Source of the DNA: an uncultured Phascolarctobacterium sp.
GTDB lineage: Bacteria; Bacillota; Negativicutes; Acidaminococcales; Acidaminococcaceae
Length of the DNA stretch: 64,000 nt
Assembly: GCA_900545025.1 (NCBI GenBank)
Contig: UQXH01000008.1
Location: 17,412-81,411 of the forward strand
Direction: 5' to 3'
Below, in pieces: positions 1 to 9,789 of the stretch. The position numbers and the translations under genes were made by a program. The first letter of the stretch is position 1; each line of letters begins with the position of its first letter. The notes below the pieces were generated by a model that was not told where the DNA came from, ran no database searches, and saw only the letters and a program-made list of their open reading frames with translations.

Positions 1-284
1 TGATGGAACACTGCTGCTAAAGGCGCTGCCAAAGCCGCGCCACTGTATACACCAGTACCAATACCAACCAAGGTTATACCTATCTGCACTGTAGACAAAA
101 ATTCTGTCGGGTCTTCAACTAATTTTAAAATATAGCCTGCTTTTTTGTTGCCGTCACTCAGCATTTGCTCCAAACGCGTCTTACGCGAAGAAACCAATGC
201 CATCTCCAGCATGGATAAAATACCGTTTGCTCCTATGAGGATAAAAACAATAACTAATTCTTCAAGATACCCGAAAGGGTCCAT
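1..284 (-). CDS. CNNM/CorC-family (DUF21, 'hemolysin-like') membrane protein, N-terminal fragment
   Basis: The minus strand is open from an ATG at 284 to the window edge, giving about 94 residues; the rest lies outside. The start of the protein is a hydrophobic segment (LVIVFILIGANGILSMLEMA) followed by the MALVSSRKTRLEQ region typical of the DUF21/CNNM domain, in which a short helix joins membrane segments. Full-length relatives carry a CBS pair and a CorC_HlyC domain and are linked to magnesium or cobalt efflux; those parts cannot be seen here. It begins 26 bases after the stop of the calcium ATPase and probably shares its transcript. The ribosome binding site is weak. Confidence 0.75.
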   Translation of the reverse strand, partial: MDPFGYLEELVIVFILIGANGILSMLEMALVSSRKTRLEQMLSDGNKKAGYILKLVEDPTEFLSTVQIGITLVGIGTGVYSGAALAAPLAAVFH

Positions 285-309
285 AAAATCACACTCACAT
301 TCTTTTTAT

Positions 310-2955
310 TTATTCGCTTAGATCTTTGCCGCCAAATAACTTGCATACACCCTTACGCAGCAAATCAACCACTATAATGGACAAAGCAAAAGCAACTACA
401 ACCAGCCATTCGCTGGCATTAAGCGGCGTAGTTCTCAAAATACGACCGCCAATGTAGGTAAGCAGCACCTGAATAGCAACAATCAGCGCCATAACATTAA
501 GGAATCCCTTATTCAGGCTGATGTTTTCCAGCAAATTAAGTCCTGATACACGTACATTAAAGCCATTAGCTACAGCCATCAAAATATATGCACAGAAGAA
601 ACCTGTATAAGTATAGATATGGTCAGGAGCATTGCGGAAAAGATGGTCTACCCAACTGCTCTTATAGAAAGCAACTGCCACAATAGTCATATAAATACCG
701 CCCAAACAAATCGTAGACAGCATTTTCTTGCTGACAATAGCCGCACCACGGTCTTTAGGACGTTCTGCCAAATATTTTTCCAGTGCAGGTTCACCACCGA
801 AAGCAAGTGCTGCCAACGTATCCATAATCAGATTAATCCAGAGAATCTGTGTAATTGTCAGCGGCTTATCAATACCGATAAAGGGAGCAATAAAGTTGAT
901 TGCTACCGCAGAAAAATTGATAGTCAGCTGGAATACAATAAATTTACAAATAGAATTGTAAATAGTGCGTCCATACAAAATTGCTTTCTTAATGCTGAGG
1001 AAATTATCATCAAGGATAACAATATCGCCTGCTTCTTTAGCAACCTCAGTACCGCTGCCCATAGCAAAGCCTACATCCGCTTTTTTGAGTGCCGGGGAAT
1101 CATTAACACCATCACCAGTCATACCAACAACCAGATTTAGTTCCTGCGATAATCTTACCAGCCTGGATTTATCCATGGGCAAAGCCCTGGCAACTACACG
1201 CAGTTTAGGCAGATACAGTTTTACTTCTTCGTCACTGAGTTCAGCCAGCTCTGCAGAAGTCCAAACAAGTTCGTCAGGATGACGCAGCAGGCCTGCATCC
1301 TTGGCAATAGCTACAGCAGTTTCCTTGCGGTCGCCGGTAATCATAACAACCTGTACACCGGCACCTTGCACAGCTGCAATAGCTTCAATAGCCTCCGGAC
1401 GTACATCATCACGAATACCGACAATGCCAACCAAAGTCAGTCCATGCTCCGGCAGCTGTTCTTCTACCGCGCCTTCATAACTGCAGAGAGCCAGCATCCT
1501 GATTGCGTTACCTGCCAGCTGGATCATCCTTTTATCCAGTGCAGCCTTCATCTCTTCAGTCAGCTGCTGTCTGCATCCCTGTTCATCCCAATAATAATCA
1601 GTCTGCAGAATAAGCTTTTCCGGCGCGCCTTTTACCAGACAATAATTTTCTTGCTTACTCTGTACCATAGCCCAGGAATATTTATTAGCACTATTAAATG
1701 GCACAAAATGTAAACGCTGCAGTTCTTCGCTCATACGGAAAGAGCCGATATATTTACTCAGCGCCATTTCCGTCATATTACCGCCAATGATCTTACCGTC
1801 AGTTACAGAAGCAGAAGTATTCAGCACTACGTTTTGATAGGTAAGCTCTTTCAGCTTTTCCGGCAGCTGCGCAAAATCTGTCATTTCCTTCAGATCGCCG
1901 GTAATAAATCTTACTACCTCCAGCTTGCCTTTGGTAATTGTACCTGTCTTATCCGTAAACAACATGTTCAGACTTCCGGCAGTTTCAATACCTGCCAGCT
2001 TGCGTACCAAAACATTATCGTTCAGCATTTTACGCATGTTCAAGGAAGAAACAATGGCAATCATCAGCGGCAGTCCTTCAGGTACAGCCATAACGATAAT
2101 TATGATAGCTAAAATTACCGCCTGAACCAAATCACCTAAAACAGCTGTCATATTGCTCACATAAGCAGAAAAACCACCTGCAAGTACCATCTTATGCAGC
2201 ATAACAGCAACAGCAATCAAAATACCTCCGGCATAACCAAACTTACTGATGCTGTTAGCCAGACCTTTAAGCTTTAATTTCAACGGGCTGTCGCGTTCAT
2301 CATCTTTGAGTTCCTGAGTAAGCTGTCCATAAACAGAAGAATCACCAATCTTGACCGCCTGCATAATACCATTGCCTTCCACAACTACACTGCCGCGGAA
2401 TAATTTATGCTCATCCAGAAAATCGATTTTTTCACCTTCCCAGGAAAAATCCGCAGGAGCAGGCAGTTTATGTGCTTCTTCGCTTTCACCGTTTAAGGCA
2501 GCCTGGTCGAGCTTAATATCTCCTTCCAGCAAAATGCCGTCCACAGGCACTTTGTCACCTGCTTCTAAAATTACCGCATCACCGGTAACAATATCGTCGA
2601 TATGGATTTCTACCGGCTCACCATTACGCCATACTTTGCAGCGGATACGGCTGGCTTCTTCCTGCAGCTTTTGAAAGGCGTTCTCGTTACTGTATTCGGA
2701 ATAAGTTGCTACAAAAGTAGCCAGGATTATTGCCAGGAAAATACCTGCGGTCTCAATCCAGTCGCCGTGACCCATATAGACAAAAACGACATTGACCAGT
2801 AAAGCAAAAATCAAGATGCGTATAATCGGGGCCTGAAAATTATCCCAGAGCTTATCCCAGAAAGTTTCTCTTGGCGGCTGGGATAAAGCGTTATTACCGT
2901 ACTTTTTTAAAGCTTCATCAACCTGCTGATCATTAAGACCATATTTTTTCAACAT
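310..2955 (-). CDS. Calcium-translocating P-type ATPase (PMCA/SERCA-like)
   Basis: An 881-residue P2-type cation ATPase expected to export Ca2+ from the cytoplasm at the cost of ATP. Visible motifs are a cation-ATPase N-terminal domain, the actuator-domain LNGES (TGES class), PEGLP near residue 290 in membrane helix 4, the phosphorylated aspartate in DKTGT (Asp about 335), the nucleotide-binding KGAPE, and the hinge TGDGVNDSPAL near residue 615, followed by the C-terminal membrane helices. I chose the ATG at 2955 because GGGGAGGT lies just ahead of it; the open frame runs six codons further upstream without a site. The CNNM-like gene follows 26 bases downstream. Exact ion specificity (Ca2+ versus Mn2+) is inferred from family. 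Confidence 0.9.
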   Translation of the reverse strand: MLKKYGLNDQQVDEALKKYGNNALSQPPRETFWDKLWDNFQAPIIRILIFALLVNVVFVYMGHGDWIETAGIFLAIILATFVATYSEYSNENAFQKLQEEASRIRCKVWRNGEPVEIHIDDIVTGDAVILEAGDKVPVDGILLEGDIKLDQAALNGESEEAHKLPAPADFSWEGEKIDFLDEHKLFRGSVVVEGNGIMQAVKIGDSSVYGQLTQELKDDERDSPLKLKLKGLANSISKFGYAGGILIAVAVMLHKMVLAGGFSAYVSNMTAVLGDLVQAVILAIIIIVMAVPEGLPLMIAIVSSLNMRKMLNDNVLVRKLAGIETAGSLNMLFTDKTGTITKGKLEVVRFITGDLKEMTDFAQLPEKLKELTYQNVVLNTSASVTDGKIIGGNMTEMALSKYIGSFRMSEELQRLHFVPFNSANKYSWAMVQSKQENYCLVKGAPEKLILQTDYYWDEQGCRQQLTEEMKAALDKRMIQLAGNAIRMLALCSYEGAVEEQLPEHGLTLVGIVGIRDDVRPEAIEAIAAVQGAGVQVVMITGDRKETAVAIAKDAGLLRHPDELVWTSAELAELSDEEVKLYLPKLRVVARALPMDKSRLVRLSQELNLVVGMTGDGVNDSPALKKADVGFAMGSGTEVAKEAGDIVILDDNFLSIKKAILYGRTIYNSICKFIVFQLTINFSAVAINFIAPFIGIDKPLTITQILWINLIMDTLAALAFGGEPALEKYLAERPKDRGAAIVSKKMLSTICLGGIYMTIVAVAFYKSSWVDHLFRNAPDHIYTYTGFFCAYILMAVANGFNVRVSGLNLLENISLNKGFLNVMALIVAIQVLLTYIGGRILRTTPLNASEWLVVVAFALSIIVVDLLRKGVCKLFGGKDLSE

Positions 2956-2987
2956 GATACCTCCCCGGCACAAAAAATTAGTAATTA

Positions 2988-3021
2988 TTAAACAAAAGCT
3001 GTGCAGTTAATACTGCACAGC
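2988..3021 (-). terminator. Rho-independent terminator of the YbjN-like gene
   Basis: A perfect 9-bp stem (GCTGTGCAG / CTGCACAGC) with a 6-base loop at 2998-3021, followed on the minus strand by a T-rich tail (TTTTGTTT). It sits between the YbjN-like gene and the calcium ATPase, so the two are probably separate units. Confidence 0.75.
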
Positions 3022-3029
3022 CTGAGATT

Positions 3030-3464
3030 TTAATTTGCCCAGACAATCTTCATTATCTGCGGATATTCTTCAATAAGATGTTTCAATACAACTTCGATAA
3101 CGGCATTGATGATTCCGGGAACAAAGTCATCCTCAGTTGTAGGAATGCAGCTTTCGATAACAATGTCGCCGCTTTCGTTAACATAGTATTTAAACACTTT
3201 ATATTTTTCATTAAGATTATTCAAATGCTCCAGCACAGCAGTTCTGTTAGCTTCTTTTACCACGCCGGCAGCTACGCGTACCTGCAGCATAGCATAGATA
3301 CTGTCATCCAGAACAACCATAGTCGGCAGGTTTTGTCCGCTTACTTCCATAAAAGAACGGTACAAAACAGTATGCAATTCATTGCCGATATCCTGTGCAT
3401 TGAAGCAGGTAATATTATGCTCTTTCATAAATGCATTAAATTTTTCAGCTTTTTTATTCATCAT
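3030..3464 (-). CDS. YbjN domain-containing protein
   Basis: A 144-residue soluble protein with no signal peptide or membrane segment. The fold pattern (an N-terminal helix, a beta-rich core ending in an acidic helix, then a long C-terminal helix) and length resemble YbjN / type III secretion chaperone-like proteins, whose biochemical role in Firmicutes is not defined. The start at tandem ATGs (3464) is preceded by AGGAAGG. It has its own promoter and terminator and is therefore probably monocistronic. Family assignment is by overall resemblance only; there are no catalytic residues to check. Confidence 0.55.
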   Translation of the reverse strand: MMNKKAEKFNAFMKEHNITCFNAQDIGNELHTVLYRSFMEVSGQNLPTMVVLDDSIYAMLQVRVAAGVVKEANRTAVLEHLNNLNEKYKVFKYYVNESGDIVIESCIPTTEDDFVPGIINAVIEVVLKHLIEEYPQIMKIVWAN

Positions 3465-3500
3465 CCATTATCCTTCCTGTAACAGCTAAGATATATTGTT

Positions 3501-3530
3501 ATCATATCATTGCCATATATATTTAGTCAA
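3501..3530 (-). promoter_or_regulatory. Probable sigma-A promoter of the YbjN-like gene
   Basis: On the minus strand TTGACT (3530-3525) and TATGAT (3506-3501) are 18 bases apart, about 35 bases ahead of the start codon. Confidence 0.5.
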
Positions 3531-3549
3531 AATTAAACTAATTACTAAA

Positions 3550-4737
3550 CTATCTTTCACATTGACAATCAAGGTTCTGAGCAAATTCATAGCCGAATTT
3601 CTCTGCCGTTTCCAGCTCTGCTGCCTGAGGTTTCCATTTGCAGGTATAACCATCAAACACGTTAAAGCCAGCTTTATTCAGAAATTCTTCCATATCCTTC
3701 TGTGCGCCGCCGGCCCAGCCAAAGGTACCAAAAGCAGCTGCTTTTTTCTGCATCGGCTTCAATCCCTTAACATAAGTCAGCAAAGCACCTACGGAAGGCA
3801 ACATACCATAATTAAGTGTAGAAGAACCTACAAGGAATCCGGAGGCTGTAAATAATTCAGCAGCAATACTGCTGTTTTCTGTACAGCTTACTTTAAACAG
3901 TTTTACTTCAACTCCTGCTTTAGCAACACCTTTGGCAATAGCACGCGCAATCTTTTCCGTACCGCCCCACATGCTGTCATAAGCTACAACAATACTGCCA
4001 TCTTTAACACCGCTGCCCCATTGCTGATACATATTTATAATATCATTCAGATGACTGCGCCAGATAACACCGTGAGAAGGAGCAATTAAATCAAAGTCCA
4101 GTCCGCCCAGCTTGGCAATTGCCTTATCAATCAGCTTCGCATAAGGCCAAAGAATATTGGCAAAATATTTTTTAGCTTCATAATACAGAATATCCAGTTC
4201 TACTTCATCATCAAAACGTTTGCTGGTAGCATAATGCTGCCCAAAAGCATCATTGGAAAACAGGATCTTATCATAAGCACTGTAAGTAGCCATACTGTCC
4301 GGCCAATGCAGCATAGGCATAGTAGCAAACTGCAAAGTACGTTTACCTAATTCCAGTGTATCGCCATCTTTAGCTACAATAAAATCAAAAATATCGCCGT
4401 AGTGCTGAATAGCTTCTGTCTTGCCCTGCATAGTTATAATAAATTTTGCCTTGGGGCACAGTTTTGCCAATATCGGCATAGCTCCGGAATGATCCGGCTC
4501 CACATGATTAATAACAATATAATCAATTTGTGCAGGATCAATAACACTGCGGATATTGTTGATAAGTTCCTCCGCAAAAGGAGCCTTTACAGTATCAATC
4601 AGGCAAATTTTTTCATCCATAATCAGATAGGAGTTATAAGTAGCGCCACGTTCCGTCTTATAGCCGTGAAAATCACGCACATCCCAGTCCTGAACACTCA
4701 CATCATAAATATTTTCTTTAATTTGCAAGGGTAACAT
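3550..4737 (-). CDS. FprA-type flavodiiron protein (A-type flavoprotein)
   Basis: A 395-residue cytoplasmic enzyme that reduces O2 to water and/or NO to N2O, protecting anaerobes. The N-terminal metallo-beta-lactamase-like half carries the di-iron ligand motif H-x-E-x-D-H (HVEPDH, residues about 78-83) and a later HWPDS segment; the C-terminal half from about residue 250 is a flavodoxin domain beginning with the FMN-binding stretch AYDSMWGGTEKIA. Length fits a two-domain flavodiiron protein without rubredoxin extension. AAGGAG lies 10 bases ahead of the ATG. No redox partner (rubredoxin) gene is adjacent. The choice between oxygen and nitric oxide as main substrate cannot be made from sequence. 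Confidence 0.93.
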   Translation of the reverse strand: MLPLQIKENIYDVSVQDWDVRDFHGYKTERGATYNSYLIMDEKICLIDTVKAPFAEELINNIRSVIDPAQIDYIVINHVEPDHSGAMPILAKLCPKAKFIITMQGKTEAIQHYGDIFDFIVAKDGDTLELGKRTLQFATMPMLHWPDSMATYSAYDKILFSNDAFGQHYATSKRFDDEVELDILYYEAKKYFANILWPYAKLIDKAIAKLGGLDFDLIAPSHGVIWRSHLNDIINMYQQWGSGVKDGSIVVAYDSMWGGTEKIARAIAKGVAKAGVEVKLFKVSCTENSSIAAELFTASGFLVGSSTLNYGMLPSVGALLTYVKGLKPMQKKAAAFGTFGWAGGAQKDMEEFLNKAGFNVFDGYTCKWKPQAAELETAEKFGYEFAQNLDCQCER

Positions 4738-4814
4738 TCTTTCTCACTCCTTATACTATTCTTTAAGTATCATATCGCATTTTACCTGCTTTGTATAGCG
4801 CTTATAAGTAAAAC

Positions 4815-6539
4815 CTACATAGCACTCAAGCTCAGACTGCGCTGCTCCTTGTTCAATTTCAGCTGCAGGCTGTGATACTTATTTAAGGTACTGCGATGAC
4901 CAACGCTGACAATAGTAGTATCCGGCAATTTTTCTGCAGCCAACATATACATCTTGGCTTCTGTTTCTTCATCCAGGGCAGAAGTAGCTTCATCTAAAAA
5001 CAACCACGCAGGCTGCTGCAGATGCGCTCTGACAAAAGCCAGCCGCTGCTGCTCTCCCACGGAAAGTACATGACTCCAGTCTGCTACTATATCCAGCTTA
5101 TCCTGCAAATAGCCAATCTGGCAAAGCTCCATCAAAGCAATAAGTTCGCTGTCACTAGCTTTTTTCCCACCCGGGTACAACAACGCCTCACGCAAGGTAC
5201 CCAGCGGCAAATACGGCTTTTGCGGAATAAACATCAGCTTATCCTGTGCAGGCATCCTGATTTTCCCCTCTACATAGGGCCAAATACCGGCAATAGCGCG
5301 CAGCAGCGTACTTTTACCGCTGCCGCTGACACCTTTTATAAGCACATTGCTGCCCGGATGCAGTACAAAGCTGATATTGCTCAAAAGCGGTGTCCCATCC
5401 GGCAAATTAACCTGCATATTTTCCGCTTCAACTTCCTGCGCCACTACAAAACGATCCAAATGGAATTTTTCGGCATCAGCAGAAACCTCATGCATATGTC
5501 TGCCAAAAAAAGTCAGACGCATAACAACTGCCTGCCATTGAGCAATGCTGGTATACATATCAATAAAGTAGGACAAGGCACCCTGCACATTGCCAAAAGC
5601 ACTGGAAACCTGCATCAGTCCGCCTAAGGTAATTTCTTTGGCAAGATATCTGTTCATTGCAGCTACAAAAGGAAAAATAATTGCAATCTGGGAATAACCG
5701 GAATTAAGCCATACTAATTGCTTCTGCTTATTTACCAGCTTCCAGAAATTATCTAAAAGCAGCGAGAAACGCTCACGAAAAATGCCGCTCTCCTGTTTTT
5801 CACCTCTGTAAAAAGCAACGCTTTCAGCACTTTCACGCAAACGAATCATACTGAAACGAAAATCAGCTTCATAACGCTGTTGAATAAAATTGAGCTTTAC
5901 CAGTTTACGGCCTACCAAATGAGTAATGTAGGTACCAATAATTGAATACACCAGGGCAGCCCAGAAAAGATAACCTTCAATAGCCCATTCCTGCCCAAAA
6001 GCAGTAAAATGCAGTGTACCTGACAGCTTATATAAAATAAAGACGAAAGAAATAAAAGTACATAAAGACCTTAATATACCTACGCCAAAGCTCAGTGTCA
6101 TTTCTACAAAGAGTCTGACATCCTCACTGATACGCTGGTCAGGGTTATCAGTATCCTTACCAAACATCTGCAGCTGATAATATGTCCTGTTCTTCATCCA
6201 GATATCCAAAAACTGTACTGTCATCCAGCGGCGCCAGTTAAGTATCAGTGTCTGCTGCAGATAATATGAATAAACAGACAAAATAATGTATATTGCCGCC
6301 AATCCGGAAAATCTCAGTAAACCATCAAAGATTTTATCCGTCTGATAATTCTGCAAGGCATTATAAAAGCTGTTATTCCATTCATTAAGCAACACCAGCA
6401 TATATACTATGCCAAGCGTTAAAGCAATAATAATGCCCAGCAAGCCAAAAGCCTTTACCTTTTCTTCGGAAGACCAATAGCTTTTCGTCAAATACCAGAC
6501 ATCTTTAAAAAATTGTTTAGTCAGCGTAAATTTATGCAA
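4815..6539 (-). CDS. SbmA/YddA-like ABC transporter, fused permease and ATPase
   Basis: A 574-residue half-transporter. Residues 1 to about 340 hold six predicted membrane helices of the ABC_membrane_2 / SbmA-BacA type, including the family hallmark DNPDQRISEDV; the C-terminal third is an ATPase with Walker A GVSGSGKST near residue 403, signature LSVGEQQR and Walker B LFLDEATSALDE. The protein probably works as a homodimer. Relatives include YddA and Rv1819c and are related to peroxisomal ABCD transporters; substrates reported for the wider group are peptides and cobalamin, so none can be assigned here. It sits between the flavodiiron gene and the RND operon as an apparently single gene. Confidence 0.85.
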   Translation of the reverse strand: MHKFTLTKQFFKDVWYLTKSYWSSEEKVKAFGLLGIIIALTLGIVYMLVLLNEWNNSFYNALQNYQTDKIFDGLLRFSGLAAIYIILSVYSYYLQQTLILNWRRWMTVQFLDIWMKNRTYYQLQMFGKDTDNPDQRISEDVRLFVEMTLSFGVGILRSLCTFISFVFILYKLSGTLHFTAFGQEWAIEGYLFWAALVYSIIGTYITHLVGRKLVKLNFIQQRYEADFRFSMIRLRESAESVAFYRGEKQESGIFRERFSLLLDNFWKLVNKQKQLVWLNSGYSQIAIIFPFVAAMNRYLAKEITLGGLMQVSSAFGNVQGALSYFIDMYTSIAQWQAVVMRLTFFGRHMHEVSADAEKFHLDRFVVAQEVEAENMQVNLPDGTPLLSNISFVLHPGSNVLIKGVSGSGKSTLLRAIAGIWPYVEGKIRMPAQDKLMFIPQKPYLPLGTLREALLYPGGKKASDSELIALMELCQIGYLQDKLDIVADWSHVLSVGEQQRLAFVRAHLQQPAWLFLDEATSALDEETEAKMYMLAAEKLPDTTIVSVGHRSTLNKYHSLQLKLNKEQRSLSLSAM

Positions 6540-6601
6540 ACTATTCCCCCCTCTATGTATCTTAATCTTTTTTATTATACAATATTAATTACGATATTTG
6601 T

Positions 6602-6633
6602 GTAAAAAAAATGCTCTGCCGAAGCAGAGCATT
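6602..6633 (-). terminator. Terminator of the RND efflux operon
   Basis: A 10-bp perfect stem (AATGCTCTGC / GCAGAGCATT) with a CGAA loop at 6610-6633, followed on the minus strand by seven T. It lies directly after the stop codon of the RND permease. Confidence 0.9.
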
Positions 6634-6646
6634 TTACTTATTAACC

Positions 6647-9600
6647 TTATTGCTGTTCTGATTGCTCAGTTTTTTTCTTCTTGCTGAAGAAACGTTCTAC
6701 AACGACAAACAGTACCGGAATAAGGAATACACCCAACAAGGTGTTAATAAACATACCGCCAACAACAGCGTTACCCATGGAAACACGGGCACCTGCACCA
6801 GGGCCGGTAGCAACAGCCAGCGGAACGCAGCCAAGGATGAAAGCAAAGGACGTCATCAAGATAGGACGAAGACGTACACGAGCCGCTTCAATAGCAGCAT
6901 GCACAACATCCATACCGTTTTCCATATTCATCTTAGCATATTCGACAATCAGAATCGCGTTCTTTGCAGCCAGACCAATCAAGGTAATCAGACCAATCTG
7001 CATGTATACGTCGTTATTCTGACCGCGCAGATACTGAGCCAGGAAGCAGCCAAATACTGCTGTCGGAACAGACAGCAATACTGCCAGAGGAATAGTCCAG
7101 CTTTCATAAAGTGCAGCCAGACACAGGAATACGAAAATCAGAGAAATAATAAAGATCTGAGTAGAACGACCGCCTGCCTCAACTTCGTCACGGCTCTGGT
7201 CAACCCATTCATAAGTATAGGTTGTAGGCAATACTTCTGCAGCAACCTCTTCCAACGCAGCCATAGCCTGACCGGTGGAATAGCCATCTGCCGGGTCACC
7301 GGCAATCTTAATTGCACTGGTGCCATTATAGCGGGTCATGATAACAGAAGTATTTTCATTCTTCGCTTTTACCAGTGTATTCAGCGGCACCATACCGCCT
7401 TCATTGCTGCGTACAAAGAAGAAACGCATATCGTCAGCACTGGTACGGTGAGAAGGATCAGCCTGCATAACTACTTTCCATACACGACCAAAGCTGTTAA
7501 TATCGTTGACTTCAGTACCGCCAAGGAAAGCCTGTAAAGCAGTAAATACGCTGGATACAGGAACATTCAGAGATTCAGCTTTTTCACGGTCTACTTCAAA
7601 CTGATAAGTAGGAGTATTGGTGTTTAACGTGGTATAAATCATACCAATTTCAGGACGCTGACGCGCTTTGGCAAGGAACTCATTAGCACGGCTGCTCATA
7701 GTATTAACATCTTCACCGGCAAGGTTCATAATGTACATACTCAAGGTACCGGTACTGGAAGCACCAGGCAGAGAAGGCGGCTGGAAAGCCATAACAGATG
7801 CATCAGTCATCTGAGAACCTTCTTTTAAAATCAAAGGAATAACATCCTGAATAGTATTATCGCGCTTGTCAAAGTCTTCCATAGCAACAACGGCAAGACC
7901 TGCACTTGCTTTTTGTGCATTAGACAGAATATCTACACCGCCTACGGTAAGAACGTTTTTAACACCGGGCAGTTTTCTCAGTCTGTCGTCCAACTCAGAC
8001 AGAACCTGCTGAGTACGGTTAGCAGATGCACCTTCCGGCAAAGAAACTGCAATAGCACTCATGCCCTGGTCTTCGTTAGGTACAAAGCCAGTCGGTGTAG
8101 CCTTAGCCAAAGCGCCGATGCAGATAACCATAACCACGAGGCAGCACAGAATCAGCTTAGATTTGCGGATACATTTTTCAACATTAGTTACATACTTGCC
8201 AAGTGTATTGGTAAACCATCTGTTGAAACCTGCAACCATTTTGCCGATAAAGCCTTTAGGAGCTTCTTCATCACCTTTTTTAACCAGCAGCAATGCGCAC
8301 AATGCCGGAGTCAGGGACAACGCTACAATAGCGGAAAGCATCATGGAAACAGAAACGGTAATAGCAAACTGTTTATACAGCTCACCTACAGTACCGCCGG
8401 TGAAAGCAACCGGAATAAATACCGCACTCAGTACGAAAGCAATAGCTACAACAGGACCAGAAACCTCATTCATAGCGCGATAGGTAGCTTCACGCGGAGA
8501 CATACCATTATCCTGAATATGATGTTCAACTGCTTCAACAACGACAATCGCGTCATCGACAACAAGGCCGATAGCCAGAATCATAGCAAAAGCAGTCAGA
8601 GTATTGATTGTAAAACCAAGCAATACGAAGGAAGCAAGAGTGCCAACCAAAGATACAGGAACTGCAAGCAGCGGAATCATTGTTGCACGCCAGCTGCCTA
8701 AGAAGATAAATACTACAAAAATAACCAGTACCAATGCTTCGAAGAAAGTATGTGCAACCTTGCTCAAGGATTCAGTAATAAACTGGGTATTATCCTGAAC
8801 AACAATCAATTCCATATCACTGGGGAAACGAGTCTGAGCATCAGCCAATACTTCTCTGATATTTGCTACTGTTTCCAGAGAGTTAGCATCAGATGTAAGA
8901 GAAACCGGGAAAATAACAGCGTCACCGCCATTCAGCTGACTGGAAACCAAATCGCTGCGGGCACCCGGCTTAATTTCAGCAATATCGCGTAATTTCAGAT
9001 TATCGCCTTTGCTGGAACGAATAATAACATTACCAAATTCTTCCGGAGTATTCAAACGACCCTGAGCGCTGGCAGAGTAAGCTTTTTCCTGCTCTTCAGT
9101 AGTCGGACGGTTACCGATAGAACCTACAGGCGCCTGGATATTCTGGCTCTTGATAGCACTGGAAATATCGTCAACAGTAACTCCCAGCTGTGCCATTTTT
9201 TCAGGATTCAGCCAGATACGCATAGAATATTCAGGACCATATTCGTCAATCTTGGAAACACCTTTAACGCGTTTTACTGCGTCAATGAAGTTTGCGTCGG
9301 CATATGTTCTGAGGAACATAGAGTCATAAGTCTTATTAGGAGAATACAGACCAAAGTACATAATGGTCTCAGCAGATTCCTTGGAAGTAGTAATACCATA
9401 GCTGGTTACTTCACTAGGCATGGAGCTGTTAGCCTGAGATACACGGTTTTGTACTTCTACGGAACCAATGTCAGCATTTTTGTCCAGATTAAACTGAACA
9501 TTGAGTTTGTACTGACCGGAGCTGGTGCTGGTAGAAGTCATATCCAGCATGTTCTCTACGCCCATTACCTTTTGCTCGATTGCCTGTGCAACAGATTTTT

Positions 9601-9772
9601 CTACTGTATCGGCACTGGCGCCTACATAAGTAGTGTCTACAGCAATACGAGGCTTAGTAATCTGCGGATATTGAGCAATAGGCAGACTGAAACCGGCAAT
9701 AGTACCCAAAAGGGTAATAATGATAGCCAGCACTATTGCAAAGACCGGACGGTCAATAAAAAAACGTGCCAT
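6647..9772 (-). CDS. RND (HAE1/AcrB-family) multidrug efflux permease
   Basis: A 1041-residue inner-membrane proton antiporter that exports hydrophobic compounds across the outer membrane with an adaptor and a TolC-like channel. The start MARFFIDRPVFA is the family signature. The proton-relay Asp pair is visible in GLVVDDAIVVVE near residue 405, and the second-half GLAAKNAILIVEYAK contains the conserved Lys/Asn region. Two large periplasmic loops separate TM1-2 and TM7-8, as in AcrB. GGAGG lies 9 bases ahead of the ATG. It is the second gene of a two-gene operon after the adaptor, and no TolC homologue is in the window. The presence of this pump supports a two-membrane envelope. Confidence 0.95.
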   Translation of the reverse strand: MARFFIDRPVFAIVLAIIITLLGTIAGFSLPIAQYPQITKPRIAVDTTYVGASADTVEKSVAQAIEQKVMGVENMLDMTSTSTSSGQYKLNVQFNLDKNADIGSVEVQNRVSQANSSMPSEVTSYGITTSKESAETIMYFGLYSPNKTYDSMFLRTYADANFIDAVKRVKGVSKIDEYGPEYSMRIWLNPEKMAQLGVTVDDISSAIKSQNIQAPVGSIGNRPTTEEQEKAYSASAQGRLNTPEEFGNVIIRSSKGDNLKLRDIAEIKPGARSDLVSSQLNGGDAVIFPVSLTSDANSLETVANIREVLADAQTRFPSDMELIVVQDNTQFITESLSKVAHTFFEALVLVIFVVFIFLGSWRATMIPLLAVPVSLVGTLASFVLLGFTINTLTAFAMILAIGLVVDDAIVVVEAVEHHIQDNGMSPREATYRAMNEVSGPVVAIAFVLSAVFIPVAFTGGTVGELYKQFAITVSVSMMLSAIVALSLTPALCALLLVKKGDEEAPKGFIGKMVAGFNRWFTNTLGKYVTNVEKCIRKSKLILCCLVVMVICIGALAKATPTGFVPNEDQGMSAIAVSLPEGASANRTQQVLSELDDRLRKLPGVKNVLTVGGVDILSNAQKASAGLAVVAMEDFDKRDNTIQDVIPLILKEGSQMTDASVMAFQPPSLPGASSTGTLSMYIMNLAGEDVNTMSSRANEFLAKARQRPEIGMIYTTLNTNTPTYQFEVDREKAESLNVPVSSVFTALQAFLGGTEVNDINSFGRVWKVVMQADPSHRTSADDMRFFFVRSNEGGMVPLNTLVKAKNENTSVIMTRYNGTSAIKIAGDPADGYSTGQAMAALEEVAAEVLPTTYTYEWVDQSRDEVEAGGRSTQIFIISLIFVFLCLAALYESWTIPLAVLLSVPTAVFGCFLAQYLRGQNNDVYMQIGLITLIGLAAKNAILIVEYAKMNMENGMDVVHAAIEAARVRLRPILMTSFAFILGCVPLAVATGPGAGARVSMGNAVVGGMFINTLLGVFLIPVLFVVVERFFSKKKKTEQSEQQ

Positions 9773-9789
9773 TTAACCCTGCCTCCTTA

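Noticed and set aside
619..1140. Long plus-strand open frames opposite the calcium ATPase and other large genes
   Set aside because: They are frames antisense to well-recognised proteins, have no family-like sequence or consistent ribosome binding sites, and are a by-product of codon usage.
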